Shown piece after piece: positions 28,591-38,161 of a stretch of 64,000 nt of DNA. A model generated the notes under the pieces. It had not been told where the DNA came from. It searched no databases and saw only the letters and a program-made list of their open reading frames with translations. Origin of the DNA: Aerococcus sp. UBA6277 (GTDB lineage Bacteria; Bacillota; Bacilli; Lactobacillales; Aerococcaceae); assembly GCF_002440555.1 (NCBI RefSeq), contig NZ_DJUR01000003.1:1072-65071 (forward strand), given 5' to 3'. Position numbers and translations under genes: made by a program. Numbering within the stretch: position 1 is the stretch's first letter; each line of letters starts with the position of its first letter.

Positions 28591-30264
28591 TTAAACAGGC
28601 ATTACGACTGCCATAATCATTGGGTTACGTTTAGTACGTTTATACAAGAATGGTTGTAGAGCATTTTGCATAGCGTCACGTAAGATTTTTTCGTTAACCT
28701 TCTTACCAGAATTTAGATGACCGATAACAGTGGTACGGATTACTTTTTGTGCATCTTGGATTAAACCAACTGATTCACGCATATAAATGAAACCACGAGA
28801 AACGATATCAGGACCAGCGAGTAACTCATTCTTAGTAAAGTCAACAGATACAACTGCTAGAACTAAACCGTCTTCAGAAAGGTTATGACGGTCTCGTAAA
28901 ACAATGTTACCAATATCCCCAATACCTTTACCATCAACGTAGACTGCTTCACCAGGGAAGCTACCTGCACGACGAGCAGAGTCTTGTGTTAAAGCTAAGA
29001 CTTCACCGTTTTGCATGATAAAGATGTTGTCGTGTGGAATACCAACTAATTCAGCTTGCTCCGCTTGGATAGATAGCATACGGTATTCACCGTGGACTGG
29101 CATGAAGTACTTCGGTTTCATCAATGACAGCATTAATTTTTGTTCTTGCTGACCACCGTGTCCTGAAGTATGAACATTGTTTACCTTACCATGGATAACT
29201 TCCGCACCTGCAGCAAGCAATTGGTTGATCACTTGGTTTACAGATAAGGTGTTACCTGGGATTGGGCTAGATGAGAAGATCACAGTATCATCGGGTTGGA
29301 TAGAGATTTGACGGTGGGTACCGTTAGCAATCCGAGATAGGGCCGCCATGGGCTCACCTTGAGAACCTGTACACATGATTAAGATTTCATTTGCTGGGTA
29401 TTGGTTGATCTCATTACTTTGGATGAAGGCATCTTCACCAACGTTGAAGTAGCCAAGTTCGATAGCGTTTCGGATGGCAGCTTCCATAGATCGACCAAAG
29501 ACAGCTATTTTCCGACCTTGGGCTACAGCCACGTCAATGGCTTGTGATAGACGGGAAATATTTGAAGCGAATGAGGCGAAGATAATTCGACCTTCAATAC
29601 TTGACATGATATCTGCCAATGATTCACCAACAGCACGTTCTGATTGGGTAAAACCTGGAATCTCAGCGTTTGTTGAGTCACCAAGTAACAATAGCACGCC
29701 TTCTTCACCAATTTTAGCCATTTTATGGATATCAGCAGGTTGACCTACTGGGGTGAAGTCAAATTTGTAGTCACCGGTAAATACCACGTTTCCTGGTGGG
29801 GTCTTTACAACAATCCCCATTGCGTCAGGAATAGAGTGGGTCGTGCGGTAGAAAGATACGGATGTTTTTCTAAACTTGATCACAGAGTCTTCATCGATAA
29901 TATGTAATTCTGCGTCACGTAATAAACCGTGTTCTTCTAATTTATTTTTGATTAGAGCCATGGCTAATTTGCCAGCATAAATCGGAATGTTAATTTGTTT
30001 CAGTAAGAAAGGAATACCCCCGATATGGTCTTCATGACCGTGGGTGATGAATAAACCTTTTACTTTTTGTTCGTTTTGAATTAAGTATTGGTAGTTAGCG
30101 ATAACGTAGTCAATACCTAACAAATCGTCTTCTGGGAATTTAACCCCAGCGTCTAATAATAAAATTTCGTCTTGAAATTGGACTCCATAAGAGTTTTTAC
30201 CGATTTCGTCTAATCCCCCGAAAGCGAAAACGCCAACTTCATTATTTTTTATATCAACTTTCAT
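28591..30264 (-). CDS. rnjA: Ribonuclease J1
   Basis: A 557-residue metallo-beta-lactamase/beta-CASP ribonuclease with endo- and 5'-3' exonuclease action in mRNA decay. The zinc motif HGHEDH is at 75-80, FTGDYKFD carries the later Asp, and SGHGG and PVHGEYRM are beta-CASP motifs. The C-terminal oligomerisation domain is present. The RpoY gene just upstream identifies it as the J1 paralogue by context. The start overlaps the rpoY stop by one base. Confidence 0.95.
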   Translation of the reverse strand: MKVDIKNNEVGVFAFGGLDEIGKNSYGVQFQDEILLLDAGVKFPEDDLLGIDYVIANYQYLIQNEQKVKGLFITHGHEDHIGGIPFLLKQINIPIYAGKLAMALIKNKLEEHGLLRDAELHIIDEDSVIKFRKTSVSFYRTTHSIPDAMGIVVKTPPGNVVFTGDYKFDFTPVGQPADIHKMAKIGEEGVLLLLGDSTNAEIPGFTQSERAVGESLADIMSSIEGRIIFASFASNISRLSQAIDVAVAQGRKIAVFGRSMEAAIRNAIELGYFNVGEDAFIQSNEINQYPANEILIMCTGSQGEPMAALSRIANGTHRQISIQPDDTVIFSSSPIPGNTLSVNQVINQLLAAGAEVIHGKVNNVHTSGHGGQQEQKLMLSLMKPKYFMPVHGEYRMLSIQAEQAELVGIPHDNIFIMQNGEVLALTQDSARRAGSFPGEAVYVDGKGIGDIGNIVLRDRHNLSEDGLVLAVVSVDFTKNELLAGPDIVSRGFIYMRESVGLIQDAQKVIRTTVIGHLNSGKKVNEKILRDAMQNALQPFLYKRTKRNPMIMAVVMPV

Positions 30265-30482
30265 TAATTAGAAAGCTCCACAACTTTAAAGTCTGGATTT
30301 TGTTGTTCGTATTCTAAATGCGCACCTTCAAGTGGTTGGATAAACTCTACTAGATAGGGGGTTTCATTCTCTAGATGGGCACGAACCTCACGTTTAGTTT
30401 CAGCTTGGACATACATAGTGTGTGTTGATTCACGACGTGGTACTTCAGTCAATGAATCTTGATAAGTTACTTTAAAAATCAT
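30264..30482 (-). CDS. rpoY: RNA polymerase epsilon subunit RpoY
   Basis: A 72-residue small RNA polymerase-associated subunit of Firmicutes (DUF1447). It starts [18 protein letters not shown] and contains the conserved [16 protein letters not shown] has an AAAAGGAG site; an extended -10 (TGGTAGAAT on the minus strand) lies near 30536-30544. rpoY-rnjA is a conserved pair linking transcription and RNA decay. Confidence 0.93.
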   Translation of the reverse strand: MIFKVTYQDSLTEVPRRESTHTMYVQAETKREVRAHLENETPYLVEFIQPLEGAHLEYEQQNPDFKVVELSN

Positions 30483-30658
30483 TTTTTGCTCCTTTTATAA
30501 ATTTATTAAAAATGTGATCTTACTCGCTTACACTATTCTACCATATTTCATTATCTTTGCGCACATTTTTAGAAATTTGTTGATGTGGTACGTTTTCATT
30601 AAATAGCTTTCAGATTATATGCTAAAATAGCCATGAATGAAGTTAAAGGAGCGATTAA

Positions 30659-31642
30659 ATGCGTGTAGCGATTAAGAGTGCAAAATATGCCGTGGCTACT
30701 TTTATTGCCATATTTTTAGCCCAATGGTTGGGCCTAGATTATGCGGTATCAGCCGGTGTTATAGCCATCCTCTCCCTAGCAGAAACCAGTAAGAAAACTG
30801 TCCAATACATCGGCAACTTGACCTTAACAATGATTTTAAGTTTGTTGATTGCCACCGTATTATTTAATCTTTTTGGTTATGAAATTTGGGTGTTTTCACT
30901 TTACCTACTGATTACTTATCCCGTTTCTGTCTACCTCAAGAGTGACAATGCCATTGCCCCGTGTGCCGTATTTATTTCCCACTTACTGCTTGAACAAGCT
31001 TCTGATTTTAATTGGTGGGTCAATGAAATGCTTCTATTAGTGATCGGTGTCGGGATTGCAGTAATTGTTAATTTGTATCAGACATCAGCCAGTGGCGAGA
31101 TGGACAAGTTGAAAGGTGAAATTGAAGGGCAAATGCAAGTCATTTTAAATCAACTCGCTGACAAAATGGATACCCCTAACCATGAGGACCCCCTCTTGTA
31201 TGAACATATCAACCAGGCTTACGAACTGGCGAAGCACGGTGAATTCCTGGCATTGAAGGAAGCTGAGAATAATATCACTGGAGATGTCCAAAATTACTAT
31301 TTGAATTATTTTTCCATGCGGTCGACCCAACTGATTATCCTCTATGATATCAACAATTCCTTGGATAATATTTATGAATTAACTGATCAGACTTATGACT
31401 TGAGTGGTTTCTTTCGACATGTTAGTCAACAATTGTCGGAATCTAATACAGCGGCCAAACTTCGGAATGAATTGGACCAATTAAAGTCACGGTTTAGAAA
31501 GCAACCTTTACCACAAAGCCGAAATGAATTTGAAACCCGGTCTATGCTCTTTGATATCTTGTTAGACTGCGAAAAATTCTTGAATCTGAAATACGAATTT
31601 TATAAATCTAGGCACCGGTTAAAATATTTACAAAGCAAATAA
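30659..31642 (+). CDS. Aromatic acid exporter family protein (ArAE type)
   Basis: A 327-residue membrane protein. Residues 1 to about 145 hold five or six helices of the ArAE_1 domain (start MRVAIKSAKYAVATFIAIFLAQ). The rest is a soluble helical ArAE_1_C domain with the N-terminal region rich in E and L. Relatives of the FUSC/AaeB superfamily export aromatic acids, but the Firmicute members are largely uncharacterised, so the substrate is unknown. An extended -10 (TGCTAAAAT) precedes the gene. Confidence 0.82.
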   Translation: MRVAIKSAKYAVATFIAIFLAQWLGLDYAVSAGVIAILSLAETSKKTVQYIGNLTLTMILSLLIATVLFNLFGYEIWVFSLYLLITYPVSVYLKSDNAIAPCAVFISHLLLEQASDFNWWVNEMLLLVIGVGIAVIVNLYQTSASGEMDKLKGEIEGQMQVILNQLADKMDTPNHEDPLLYEHINQAYELAKHGEFLALKEAENNITGDVQNYYLNYFSMRSTQLIILYDINNSLDNIYELTDQTYDLSGFFRHVSQQLSESNTAAKLRNELDQLKSRFRKQPLPQSRNEFETRSMLFDILLDCEKFLNLKYEFYKSRHRLKYLQSK

Positions 31643-31700
31643 AAAATACCAAGCAAAGTTGAGTAGCAGGACTACTAAACTTTGTTTGGTATTTTATTTT
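31643..31700. terminator. Bidirectional terminator between ArAE and haemolysin III genes
   Basis: A long stem, AAATACCAAGCAAAGTTGAG and on to TAG, pairs with the complementary arm ending TTTGGTATTTT around CAGGA. T-rich tails lie on both sides. It serves the two convergent genes. Confidence 0.9.
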
Positions 31701-31722
31701 TCGTATATAAATCATTTCATTC

Positions 31723-32394
31723 TTACACATATAATAAGACGGCGAAGTACATCGCGATTGAACCACCGAGTACAAATAAGTGCCAAATGACATGCCAGAA
31801 TTTCAAGTTATCATGGGCGTAGAAGATAGTGCCGACTGTATAAGTTACCCCGCCGGCGATTAGCCAAGCGATACCACCAGAACCGATAGCTGTAGCCATT
31901 TGAGGAATAGCGATAACACCAAACCAGCCCATCAAAATATATAAAAGGGTGGAAAACTTCTTCATCTTATCTAGGAAGAGGATTTTACCGATAATCCCAA
32001 ATAGGGCGATGGCCCATTGTGCAATAAAGATAAACCACCCAAAGGCACCACCAATAGCGACTAAGGCAAAGGGGGTGTACGATCCAGCAATTAAAATGAA
32101 AATCGATGAATGGTCGATAATTTTCAGGATACCCGCAGCTTTGGTAAAAGAAAAGCTATGGTATAAGGTTGAAGCCAAGTATAGGGCACACATAGAGATG
32201 CCGTACATCACGTATGAAAAAGTTTCGATACTATTTTGGTTTTCAAGACCTTTAAGGATGAGAAAAACGGTGGCAACAATTGAAAGGACAAAGCCAATAC
32301 CATGTGTCACTGAATTCAGGACCTCGTTCGTGATATAATAAGCTTTCGTATAAGGTAATTTGATTTTTTCTTGACTACGTGAACTAGCAGACAT
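31723..32394 (-). CDS. Haemolysin III / TrhA family membrane protein
   Basis: A 223-residue protein with seven membrane helices, in the progestin-and-adipoQ-receptor superfamily. Family signatures are NSVTHGIGF, ASTLYHSF and the paired histidines HVIWHLFVLGG, proposed zinc ligands. TrhA in B. subtilis affects membrane energetics; a toxin role is doubtful. Two adjacent ATGs (32397 and 32394) follow AAAGGAGG; the second has the better spacing. Confidence 0.88.
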   Translation of the reverse strand: MSASSRSQEKIKLPYTKAYYITNEVLNSVTHGIGFVLSIVATVFLILKGLENQNSIETFSYVMYGISMCALYLASTLYHSFSFTKAAGILKIIDHSSIFILIAGSYTPFALVAIGGAFGWFIFIAQWAIALFGIIGKILFLDKMKKFSTLLYILMGWFGVIAIPQMATAIGSGGIAWLIAGGVTYTVGTIFYAHDNLKFWHVIWHLFVLGGSIAMYFAVLLYV

Positions 32395-32543
32395 CATTTT
32401 CCTCCTTTGGTAGGATGTGTTTTTTACACATGTAGTATAGCATATTCTATGAGGTAATTTTGGAAATCCAATTCAATTAATACTAATTTAAAAACTATCT
32501 GATAAAATATATATATGAATAAAAATAGTTGAGGTGAGCGGAT

Positions 32544-33833
32544 ATGGCGAGAAATATGGATTGGTCTCTTGCTGGAGAATTAACCAAGAAAACGCAAGAA
32601 GAAATTGAAAAAATTGAAAAAGTACATATTTTGGTTGTTGGGAAAACAGGCGTTGGAAAATCAACATTAATCAACAGTATCTTCCGGGAAAAGTTAGCGG
32701 AAACTGGTATTGGTCAACCGATTACCAAACACTTGCGTAAAATCGAAAAAGAGGGTGTGCCAATGGTCCTCTATGATACAAGAGGGTTGGAGCTGGATAC
32801 GGAAACCCAAATGCAAGTGACAGGTGAAATTGATGAGACACTAGCAGAAATGGTTCAAAACCAGGAACACATGCACGTGGCCTATTACTGTATTAATGCC
32901 TCATCTTCAAGAATGGAAGATATGGAGATTCGTTTGATTGAGTATTTGGCTAGTAAGATACCTGTTATCTTAGTCTTAACCCAGTCAGTTGGTGAACAGG
33001 CCTTGAATTTTGAGCAGTACCTAGTCAATCAAAATCTACCCGTTCAAGCCGTTATCCGTTTAATGGCTAAGGATTATAAGATTACAGACGAATTTATCAT
33101 CCCCGCCTACGGTCTAAAAGAGCTTGTTGAAAGAACTTTTGGCTTATTACCTCATCAAGTCCACACAGCTTTTAATAATGCCCAACAGATTGATATTGAA
33201 CGAAAGGGTCGAGCAGCGCGACGTTGGGCGCGAAGATATATTGTCACAACCTTTGGTGTTGGATTCACCCCCATTCCTTTTTCCGATGCAACCGTCCTCG
33301 TACCCATGCAAATAGGCATGATGGCCCACATTACAGCTATATTTGGCATTTCCATGGACCGAACGACTACCTTAGGAATTTTAGGGGCTATTGGTGGAAC
33401 AGGATCAGCGACCTATCTAGGACGCCTGATTGTTTCTAACTTGGTGAAATTTATCCCAGGTATCGGGTCTGTGGCAGGTGGGATGATTTCAGGCACAACT
33501 GCCTCAATCATCACCACAGCCCTAGCCATGTCGTACATCGAAGTCCTGACTGTTATCGCCACAGCAGAAGCTAACGGTGAAGAGGTCAGTCCACGAACGG
33601 TCCGTAAATTGATGAAAGATTTATACGGACAGAGACTGCAACGCGGGCAAAATGACCCCGATTTTCAAGCTGCCATGGCAGATATAGAAACGAAAAAGGG
33701 TCAAGATGCTGAGCGGAACAAAGCAAAGGAAGCTAGCCGAGAAACGCCTCTAGATGATAAAGTAAAAGAAAATGTGCAAAAGGCCCGTATTAACTGGCCA
33801 AAATGGTCATTTAGAAACCGAAAACGAGAATGA
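32544..33833 (+). CDS. GTPase with C-terminal DUF697-like membrane region
   Basis: A 429-residue P-loop GTPase. G1 is GKTGVGKST at 33-41, G3 is DTRG at 78-81. The G4 position reads LTQS at 145-148 in place of N/TKxD, so guanine recognition is atypical. Residues about 215-345 have hydrophobic, glycine-rich segments (GFTPIPFSDATVLVPMQIGMMAHI, GSVAGGMISGTTASII) that resemble DUF697 of YcjF-like and IRG-like proteins and could insert in or touch the membrane. The tail is highly charged. A TAAAAT-type -10 and GAGGTGAG ribosome site precede it. The function is unknown. Confidence 0.75.
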   Translation: MARNMDWSLAGELTKKTQEEIEKIEKVHILVVGKTGVGKSTLINSIFREKLAETGIGQPITKHLRKIEKEGVPMVLYDTRGLELDTETQMQVTGEIDETLAEMVQNQEHMHVAYYCINASSSRMEDMEIRLIEYLASKIPVILVLTQSVGEQALNFEQYLVNQNLPVQAVIRLMAKDYKITDEFIIPAYGLKELVERTFGLLPHQVHTAFNNAQQIDIERKGRAARRWARRYIVTTFGVGFTPIPFSDATVLVPMQIGMMAHITAIFGISMDRTTTLGILGAIGGTGSATYLGRLIVSNLVKFIPGIGSVAGGMISGTTASIITTALAMSYIEVLTVIATAEANGEEVSPRTVRKLMKDLYGQRLQRGQNDPDFQAAMADIETKKGQDAERNKAKEASRETPLDDKVKENVQKARINWPKWSFRNRKRE

Positions 33834-33907
33834 TAATACTGTATTTTTCGAATTCAAAATAAAACACCTCGTTTCAAAAACTATTGTTCATGGTGATGAT
33901 AACTTTA

Positions 33908-33916
33908 TGGTATAAT
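33908..33916 (+). promoter_or_regulatory. Extended -10 promoter before the DUF1836 gene
   Basis: TGG followed by TATAAT at 33911-33916; TTCATG at 33888-33893 is a weak -35 at 17 bases. Confidence 0.55.
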
Positions 33917-33947
33917 ACAGGTATAATGAAATAGTGGGTGAGTATAA

Positions 33948-34523
33948 GTGGAAAAACAAATAGAATTTGAAAACTGGGTCAAAAGTTTAGACGACGTCAA
34001 CATGCCAAGATGGGAAGAAATTACAGATATTCCTTTATACATGGATCAACTCATTGCAGTTGTAACCCAGTATTTAGAACCATTCCAAATTTTTTCTTCA
34101 GATAAGAAACCAGTAACATCTTCAATGGTCAATAACTATGTTAAACTTGGATTAATTCCAAAGCCAATCAAGAGACATTACAATAAACGACATATCGCGT
34201 ATTTAATTGTCATTACCTTATTTAAAGAAGTCATTTCAATTCAAGACATCCGTCGTGTATTGATTTTTCTAGCACAGTCACAAGGCAATTCAAACGCCTA
34301 CGATCAATTCTGTGCCTTATTAGAAATGACCATCAAACGAAAAGGGCATGTATATTTAAAAGTGGCCGTTGATGACGAAATTGAAACAGACTATTCAGAT
34401 CCAAAAGATTTTGATAAGTATATTATCTATTTGGCTTGCGAAACAATCACTAATTTATTGTTTGCAAAGAAATTCATTTCTTTTGTAGATCAAGATATCA
34501 CAGAGATAGAAACAGAAGCATAA
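33948..34523 (+). CDS. DUF1836 domain protein (MerR-like DNA-binding fold)
   Basis: A 191-residue cytoplasmic protein. SSMVNNYVKLGLIPKPIKRHYNKRHIAYLIVI at about 60-90 looks like a MerR-type winged helix (the residues that read a 'ligand-independent' recognition helix and wing). The family is found beside degV in Firmicutes and has no assigned role. The start is GTG at 33948 with GGGTGAG upstream. The degV gene starts 23 bases after its stop, so the two are probably one transcript. Confidence 0.78.
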   Translation: MEKQIEFENWVKSLDDVNMPRWEEITDIPLYMDQLIAVVTQYLEPFQIFSSDKKPVTSSMVNNYVKLGLIPKPIKRHYNKRHIAYLIVITLFKEVISIQDIRRVLIFLAQSQGNSNAYDQFCALLEMTIKRKGHVYLKVAVDDEIETDYSDPKDFDKYIIYLACETITNLLFAKKFISFVDQDITEIETEA

Positions 34524-34546
34524 CCCTTATAGTTGGAGGTAATTAA

Positions 34547-35422
34547 TTGGAAAAAATAGGTTTTATTGTGGACTCTGGTTCAGATGTCCCCAAAGAGTTT
34601 GTCGACAAATTTGAAATCGAAGTATTACCTTTAAAGGTAGCCTTTAATGATGGCGATTACTTGGATGGGGTAACTATTCAACCACAAGAAGTATTTGAGC
34701 GCATGGCATCGGAAATCCCGAAAACCTCCCTACCAAGTGGTGAATTGATTTCTCAAGCCTTTGAAAACTTAATTGAAAAAGGTTGTACGCATATTATCGC
34801 TGTTACCATTTCATCAAACCTTTCTGGTACTAATAACTCGGTTCGTTTAATTGCGGAAGATTTTCCTCAGGTGGAGTTTTTCCTTTTAGATACTAAAAAC
34901 ATTGGTATCGGTTCAGGTCTATTCATGATCGCTGCAACAAAATACTTCGAAATGAAGAATGACTTCAAAACGATTACCAAGAAATTACAGGATTCAGTTG
35001 AAAAAGGTCATGTATTTTTCCATATTCCGAACTTAAAATATCTAATTGCCGGTGGCCGAATTGGACGGGTGACTGGTGCAGTGGGTACCTTATTAAATAT
35101 TCAACCAATCATCACTTGTGATGAAGAGGGGATTTATACAACAATCGCTAAAATCCGTGCTTCAAAAACCAATAATGAAGCCAAAACCATGAAGAAGATG
35201 GTTGATTTAGTGAAGGGTGTTGTTCCTGAAAACCAAGCATTCTTATTGGCTTCTTGTGGCGGTAATCCGGATGCTAGAGTGACATCTGCCAAGCTTTTGG
35301 AAGAACTTAAAGATGCTTTACCGGATTTTGAAGAAGCCTACGACGTACAACTGGGATCAGCCTTAGCGGTACATACTGGACCTGAATTAATAGGTTGTTC
35401 GATTTTACCTTTGTTCAAATAA
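34547..35422 (+). CDS. DegV family protein (FakB-like fatty-acid binding)
   Basis: A 291-residue two-domain protein. The DegV signatures are DSGSDVPKEF, TSLPSGELI, ISSNLSGT and HTGPELIG. DegV/FakB proteins hold a fatty acid for phosphorylation by FakA before entry to phospholipid synthesis; no fakA is in the window. The start is TTG at 34547 behind TTGGAGGT at seven bases. Confidence 0.9.
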   Translation: MEKIGFIVDSGSDVPKEFVDKFEIEVLPLKVAFNDGDYLDGVTIQPQEVFERMASEIPKTSLPSGELISQAFENLIEKGCTHIIAVTISSNLSGTNNSVRLIAEDFPQVEFFLLDTKNIGIGSGLFMIAATKYFEMKNDFKTITKKLQDSVEKGHVFFHIPNLKYLIAGGRIGRVTGAVGTLLNIQPIITCDEEGIYTTIAKIRASKTNNEAKTMKKMVDLVKGVVPENQAFLLASCGGNPDARVTSAKLLEELKDALPDFEEAYDVQLGSALAVHTGPELIGCSILPLFK

Positions 35423-35462
35423 AATATGAGGGGCCTATTTTATAGAATAGGATAAGCTAACT

Positions 35463-35518
35463 AAAAATAACAGGCGGTATGCGAAATGAAATCTCATCTG
35501 GCATATCGCCTGTTTTTG
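35463..35518. terminator. Bidirectional terminator between degV and ubiB-like gene
   Basis: AACAGGCGGTATGC (35469-35482) pairs with GCATATCGCCTGTT (35501-35514) with one mismatch. Tails are TTTTTG on plus and ATTTTTAG on minus. Confidence 0.88.
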
Positions 35519-35550
35519 TGGCTATTTCAATCGTAGCAAATTCAGGGACG

Positions 35551-37143
35551 CTATTTCCTTCGGGCCCGAAGCATGGATATCAGAAGGATCAATCCAATAA
35601 GCGCTGTAATGACGAAAAAGAAAATTCCCAGCAATTCTGCATAATAGGTTTGTGCTGAAGTAATAATCAACGTGGAGGCCAAGATAAGGGCGGATAGAAT
35701 TACCCCAAAAATAATTCTGTTAATCATTGAGTTAATGTCTCGTATCCGGTCATCTATATTTTCAAAAGTTAGTCGTACATTCAAACGACCGTTATTGATG
35801 TTGTCCACTAAATTTTCTATCTTAGTTGGCATCCTTCTAGTGGTATTCAAAGTCCTAAAGGCTTCTCGGCCAAGAGCATTCGGGTCTAAAAATTTTTCCC
35901 AGGTAATGGTGCCACTAGACAAGAAGAACGACTGAAAGATAGCCATAAAATCTAGATGAGGGTCTAAATTTTGTGCAACTCCTTGAACCATGGCAATGGT
36001 TTTCTCTAGTAAAATATATTCAGAGGGGAAGGTCAGTCCGTGTTTATGACCAAACTTAAGCAGGTCTTGGAAGATATCGTCAATTTCTAAGGCTTCCATC
36101 CCGGTGGTTAGGTAGCGATTGAACAAGCTTTCAATATCCCGATATAAAACGACCTTGTCTACAGGTTTATTCGGCTTACAAATTTGTAGCAAGACGTTGA
36201 CTAAACCATCGATATCTTTACTGACTAAAGAAGTCAAGATTTCAACCAATAGCTGTTTTTGGCCGGGAGAAATTTTCCCCATTGCACCAAAATCAATAAA
36301 AACAATCTTCCCGTCTTTAATTATGATATTACCGGCATGGGGGTCAGCGTGATAAAAGCCATCGTCAAACACTTGGTACAAGTAGGACAGGACGAACTTG
36401 CTGGCTAGATCATTGAGGTCATAGCCTTCCTCTTTTAAGGCAAAATGGCGACCGATTGAAATGCCATCAATATATTCTTGCACCAACACTTTTTTGGTCG
36501 ACAGACTTAAATGAGGAATCGGGTTCAAAATGGTCGTCCGTTGTCTGTGATTTTCTGCAAATAGCAACATATTATGGGCTTCATTGAGGAAATCAATCTC
36601 TTCTAATATCTGGATTTTAATATCTTTTAAAATTTCTACCGGGTTGATAATGACATCAATAAAAATTGATGGGATGGCTTCAACAACCCGAATAAAAATA
36701 TTTAAATCGCGAATCAATTGGTCTTCAATTTCAGGTCGCTGAACCTTTAGGACGACCTGCTCACCAGAGTTCATCTGGGCCAGGTGGACTTGGGCAATTG
36801 AGGCTGAAGCCATAGGTTTCTTGTTGACGGTAGCAAAATCATCCTCAATATGCCTGCCCACAGACTCAAAATACGTTTGTTGAATAACCACGTAAGGGAT
36901 GGGCAGGGTATCTTCTTGTAACTTTTCTAATTCTACTAAATATTCTGTCGATAAGAGGTCACTTCTAGTCGACAAGATTTGTCCAATCTTAATAAAACTA
37001 GGGCCTAATTCTTCAAAAGCTTGTCTTAGCGCTCTAGGTCGATCGTCTTCTTCATTCTTTTTTAGTCGATATCGTATCTCACCGAACCCGTACCTACCTA
37101 ATATAGAGACGATTTCACGGAAACGACTACTCTCTCTTTGCAT
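35551..37143 (-). CDS. ABC1/UbiB/AarF family atypical kinase
   Basis: A 530-residue protein-kinase-like protein. Family motifs seen: the KxGQ segment FIKIGQILSTRSDLL, the Ala-rich nucleotide loop ASIAQVHLA, HADPHAGNI and the metal-binding DFGAMG. The last 50 residues form two membrane helices. Family members support quinone and isoprenoid-lipid metabolism through an ATPase activity. The phasin-like gene lies 104 bases upstream on the same strand, a pairing I recall from other Firmicutes. Confidence 0.9.
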   Translation of the reverse strand: MQRESSRFREIVSILGRYGFGEIRYRLKKNEEDDRPRALRQAFEELGPSFIKIGQILSTRSDLLSTEYLVELEKLQEDTLPIPYVVIQQTYFESVGRHIEDDFATVNKKPMASASIAQVHLAQMNSGEQVVLKVQRPEIEDQLIRDLNIFIRVVEAIPSIFIDVIINPVEILKDIKIQILEEIDFLNEAHNMLLFAENHRQRTTILNPIPHLSLSTKKVLVQEYIDGISIGRHFALKEEGYDLNDLASKFVLSYLYQVFDDGFYHADPHAGNIIIKDGKIVFIDFGAMGKISPGQKQLLVEILTSLVSKDIDGLVNVLLQICKPNKPVDKVVLYRDIESLFNRYLTTGMEALEIDDIFQDLLKFGHKHGLTFPSEYILLEKTIAMVQGVAQNLDPHLDFMAIFQSFFLSSGTITWEKFLDPNALGREAFRTLNTTRRMPTKIENLVDNINNGRLNVRLTFENIDDRIRDINSMINRIIFGVILSALILASTLIITSAQTYYAELLGIFFFVITALIGLILLISMLRARRK

Positions 37144-37191
37144 GCTATCACCGTCAATTCAAAGCAAGTCCTATTAAAAAACTGTATATGG

Positions 37192-37228
37192 CAGATGAGG
37201 CTGGGCAAAAGTGCCTCAGCCTCATCTG
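37192..37228 (-). other. Strong stem-loop between phasin-like and ubiB-like genes
   Basis: CAGATGAGGCTG (37192-37203) pairs perfectly with CAGCCTCATCTG (37217-37228). On the minus strand a T6 run follows only 11 bases later, so it is an imperfect terminator; it may lower or protect the downstream ubiB-like message. Confidence 0.6.
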
Positions 37229-37247
37229 ATCGCTATATAATCTAAAA

Positions 37248-37571
37248 TTATTGAATGACGTCTCCTGTGGCATCTTCATCCCCAGATTCAGTGTTTGTCC
37301 CTTTTAATGATTGGACTTCTTGGGTTAAATTTTCGACTTGTGTTTGTAGGGCTAAGATGCGTTCAGACAAGGTTTGGTCTAAAGGATCTGATGTGTTTGA
37401 ACTTTCTGCATGGCCCTTAGCTACCCGTTGAATATCTTCACTTAATGACTTACCTTCAGCTACAGAAATTTGTCCTTTCTCAATGAGGATTTTTAACACT
37501 TCATCGGCTTTCTCATAAGTTAATCGTGTGCCACCTACTGCTGCTAGAAATAAATTTTTAATCGGATTCAT
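37248..37571 (-). CDS. Phasin-like / PhaF-type coiled-coil protein
   Basis: A 107-residue soluble protein. The N-terminal half (IKNLFLAAVGGTRLTYEKADEVL onward) resembles the start of polyhydroxyalkanoate-granule-associated proteins. The C-terminal half, ILALQTQVENLTQEVQSLK, is a heptad coiled coil, and the tail is acidic. No PHA genes are present, so storage is not implied. The gene precedes the UbiB-like kinase gene and may encode a regulator or scaffold for it. A good AAAGGAGTG ribosome site is present. Confidence 0.75.
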   Translation of the reverse strand: MNPIKNLFLAAVGGTRLTYEKADEVLKILIEKGQISVAEGKSLSEDIQRVAKGHAESSNTSDPLDQTLSERILALQTQVENLTQEVQSLKGTNTESGDEDATGDVIQ

Positions 37572-37670
37572 ATAGAAACACTCCTTTTTTCTGCTTTGGG
37601 TTCATGTACTTAGGTAGGATAGATATGTGAAATTTTGCCACTTACTACTTATATAGTATAAGAAAGTTGC

Positions 37671-37967
37671 TTATTGTTCAATAAAACGATAAATAAAATT
37701 TTCTTCTTCTGGAGAAAAGTCGACTTCAAAATCGTAGCCATTGAAGAACCAGTCATCATTTTCCGTAATATAGTATTGGATACCGTCAATTGTCTCGTCA
37801 ATTAAGAGGGCACCGTCTGGCGATTCTACGGATAAGCCAACCGAAAATCCTTCATGGACAGCCGTTTTACCGTAGACGCGACTATGGAATCCTACTTGGC
37901 TACCCGAGGACAATCCCATGTCATTTTTGAAGTATCCTTGCGCTGCTGGTGTAATTGTTAGTTTCAT
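37671..37967 (-). CDS. HesB/IscA-like (YneR-type) protein without cysteines
   Basis: A 98-residue protein with the HesB/YneR fold pattern (LTITPAAQGYF start, Gly-Phe-rich middle, DFSPEEENF end). Fe-S carriers of this fold use three cysteines; this one has none, so it is unlikely to carry a cluster. The function is unknown. It is upstream of the phasin-like gene on the same strand, with 99 bases between them. Confidence 0.75.
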   Translation of the reverse strand: MKLTITPAAQGYFKNDMGLSSGSQVGFHSRVYGKTAVHEGFSVGLSVESPDGALLIDETIDGIQYYITENDDWFFNGYDFEVDFSPEEENFIYRFIEQ

Positions 37968-38102
37968 CTTTTGACGCCTCCATTAATCTTGAAATTTGTT
38001 AGTTTTATTATAACGTATTGTTTCTTGAAAGCAATTTTTTGGTGTTTTTTAAGGGGATTTCTGTAATTTCTTCAAATGTTTTAAAGATTAACTGAGGAAT
38101 CG

Positions 38103-38131
38103 TTGGATACCACTTGTGAATATGATAAAAT
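38103..38131 (+). promoter_or_regulatory. Promoter of fetAB
   Basis: TTGGAT at 38103-38108, a 17-base spacer and TAAAAT at 38126-38131. The gene start is at 38162. Confidence 0.65.
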
Positions 38132-38161
38132 GTTCATGCAAACCAAGGGAGGATTATCAAC

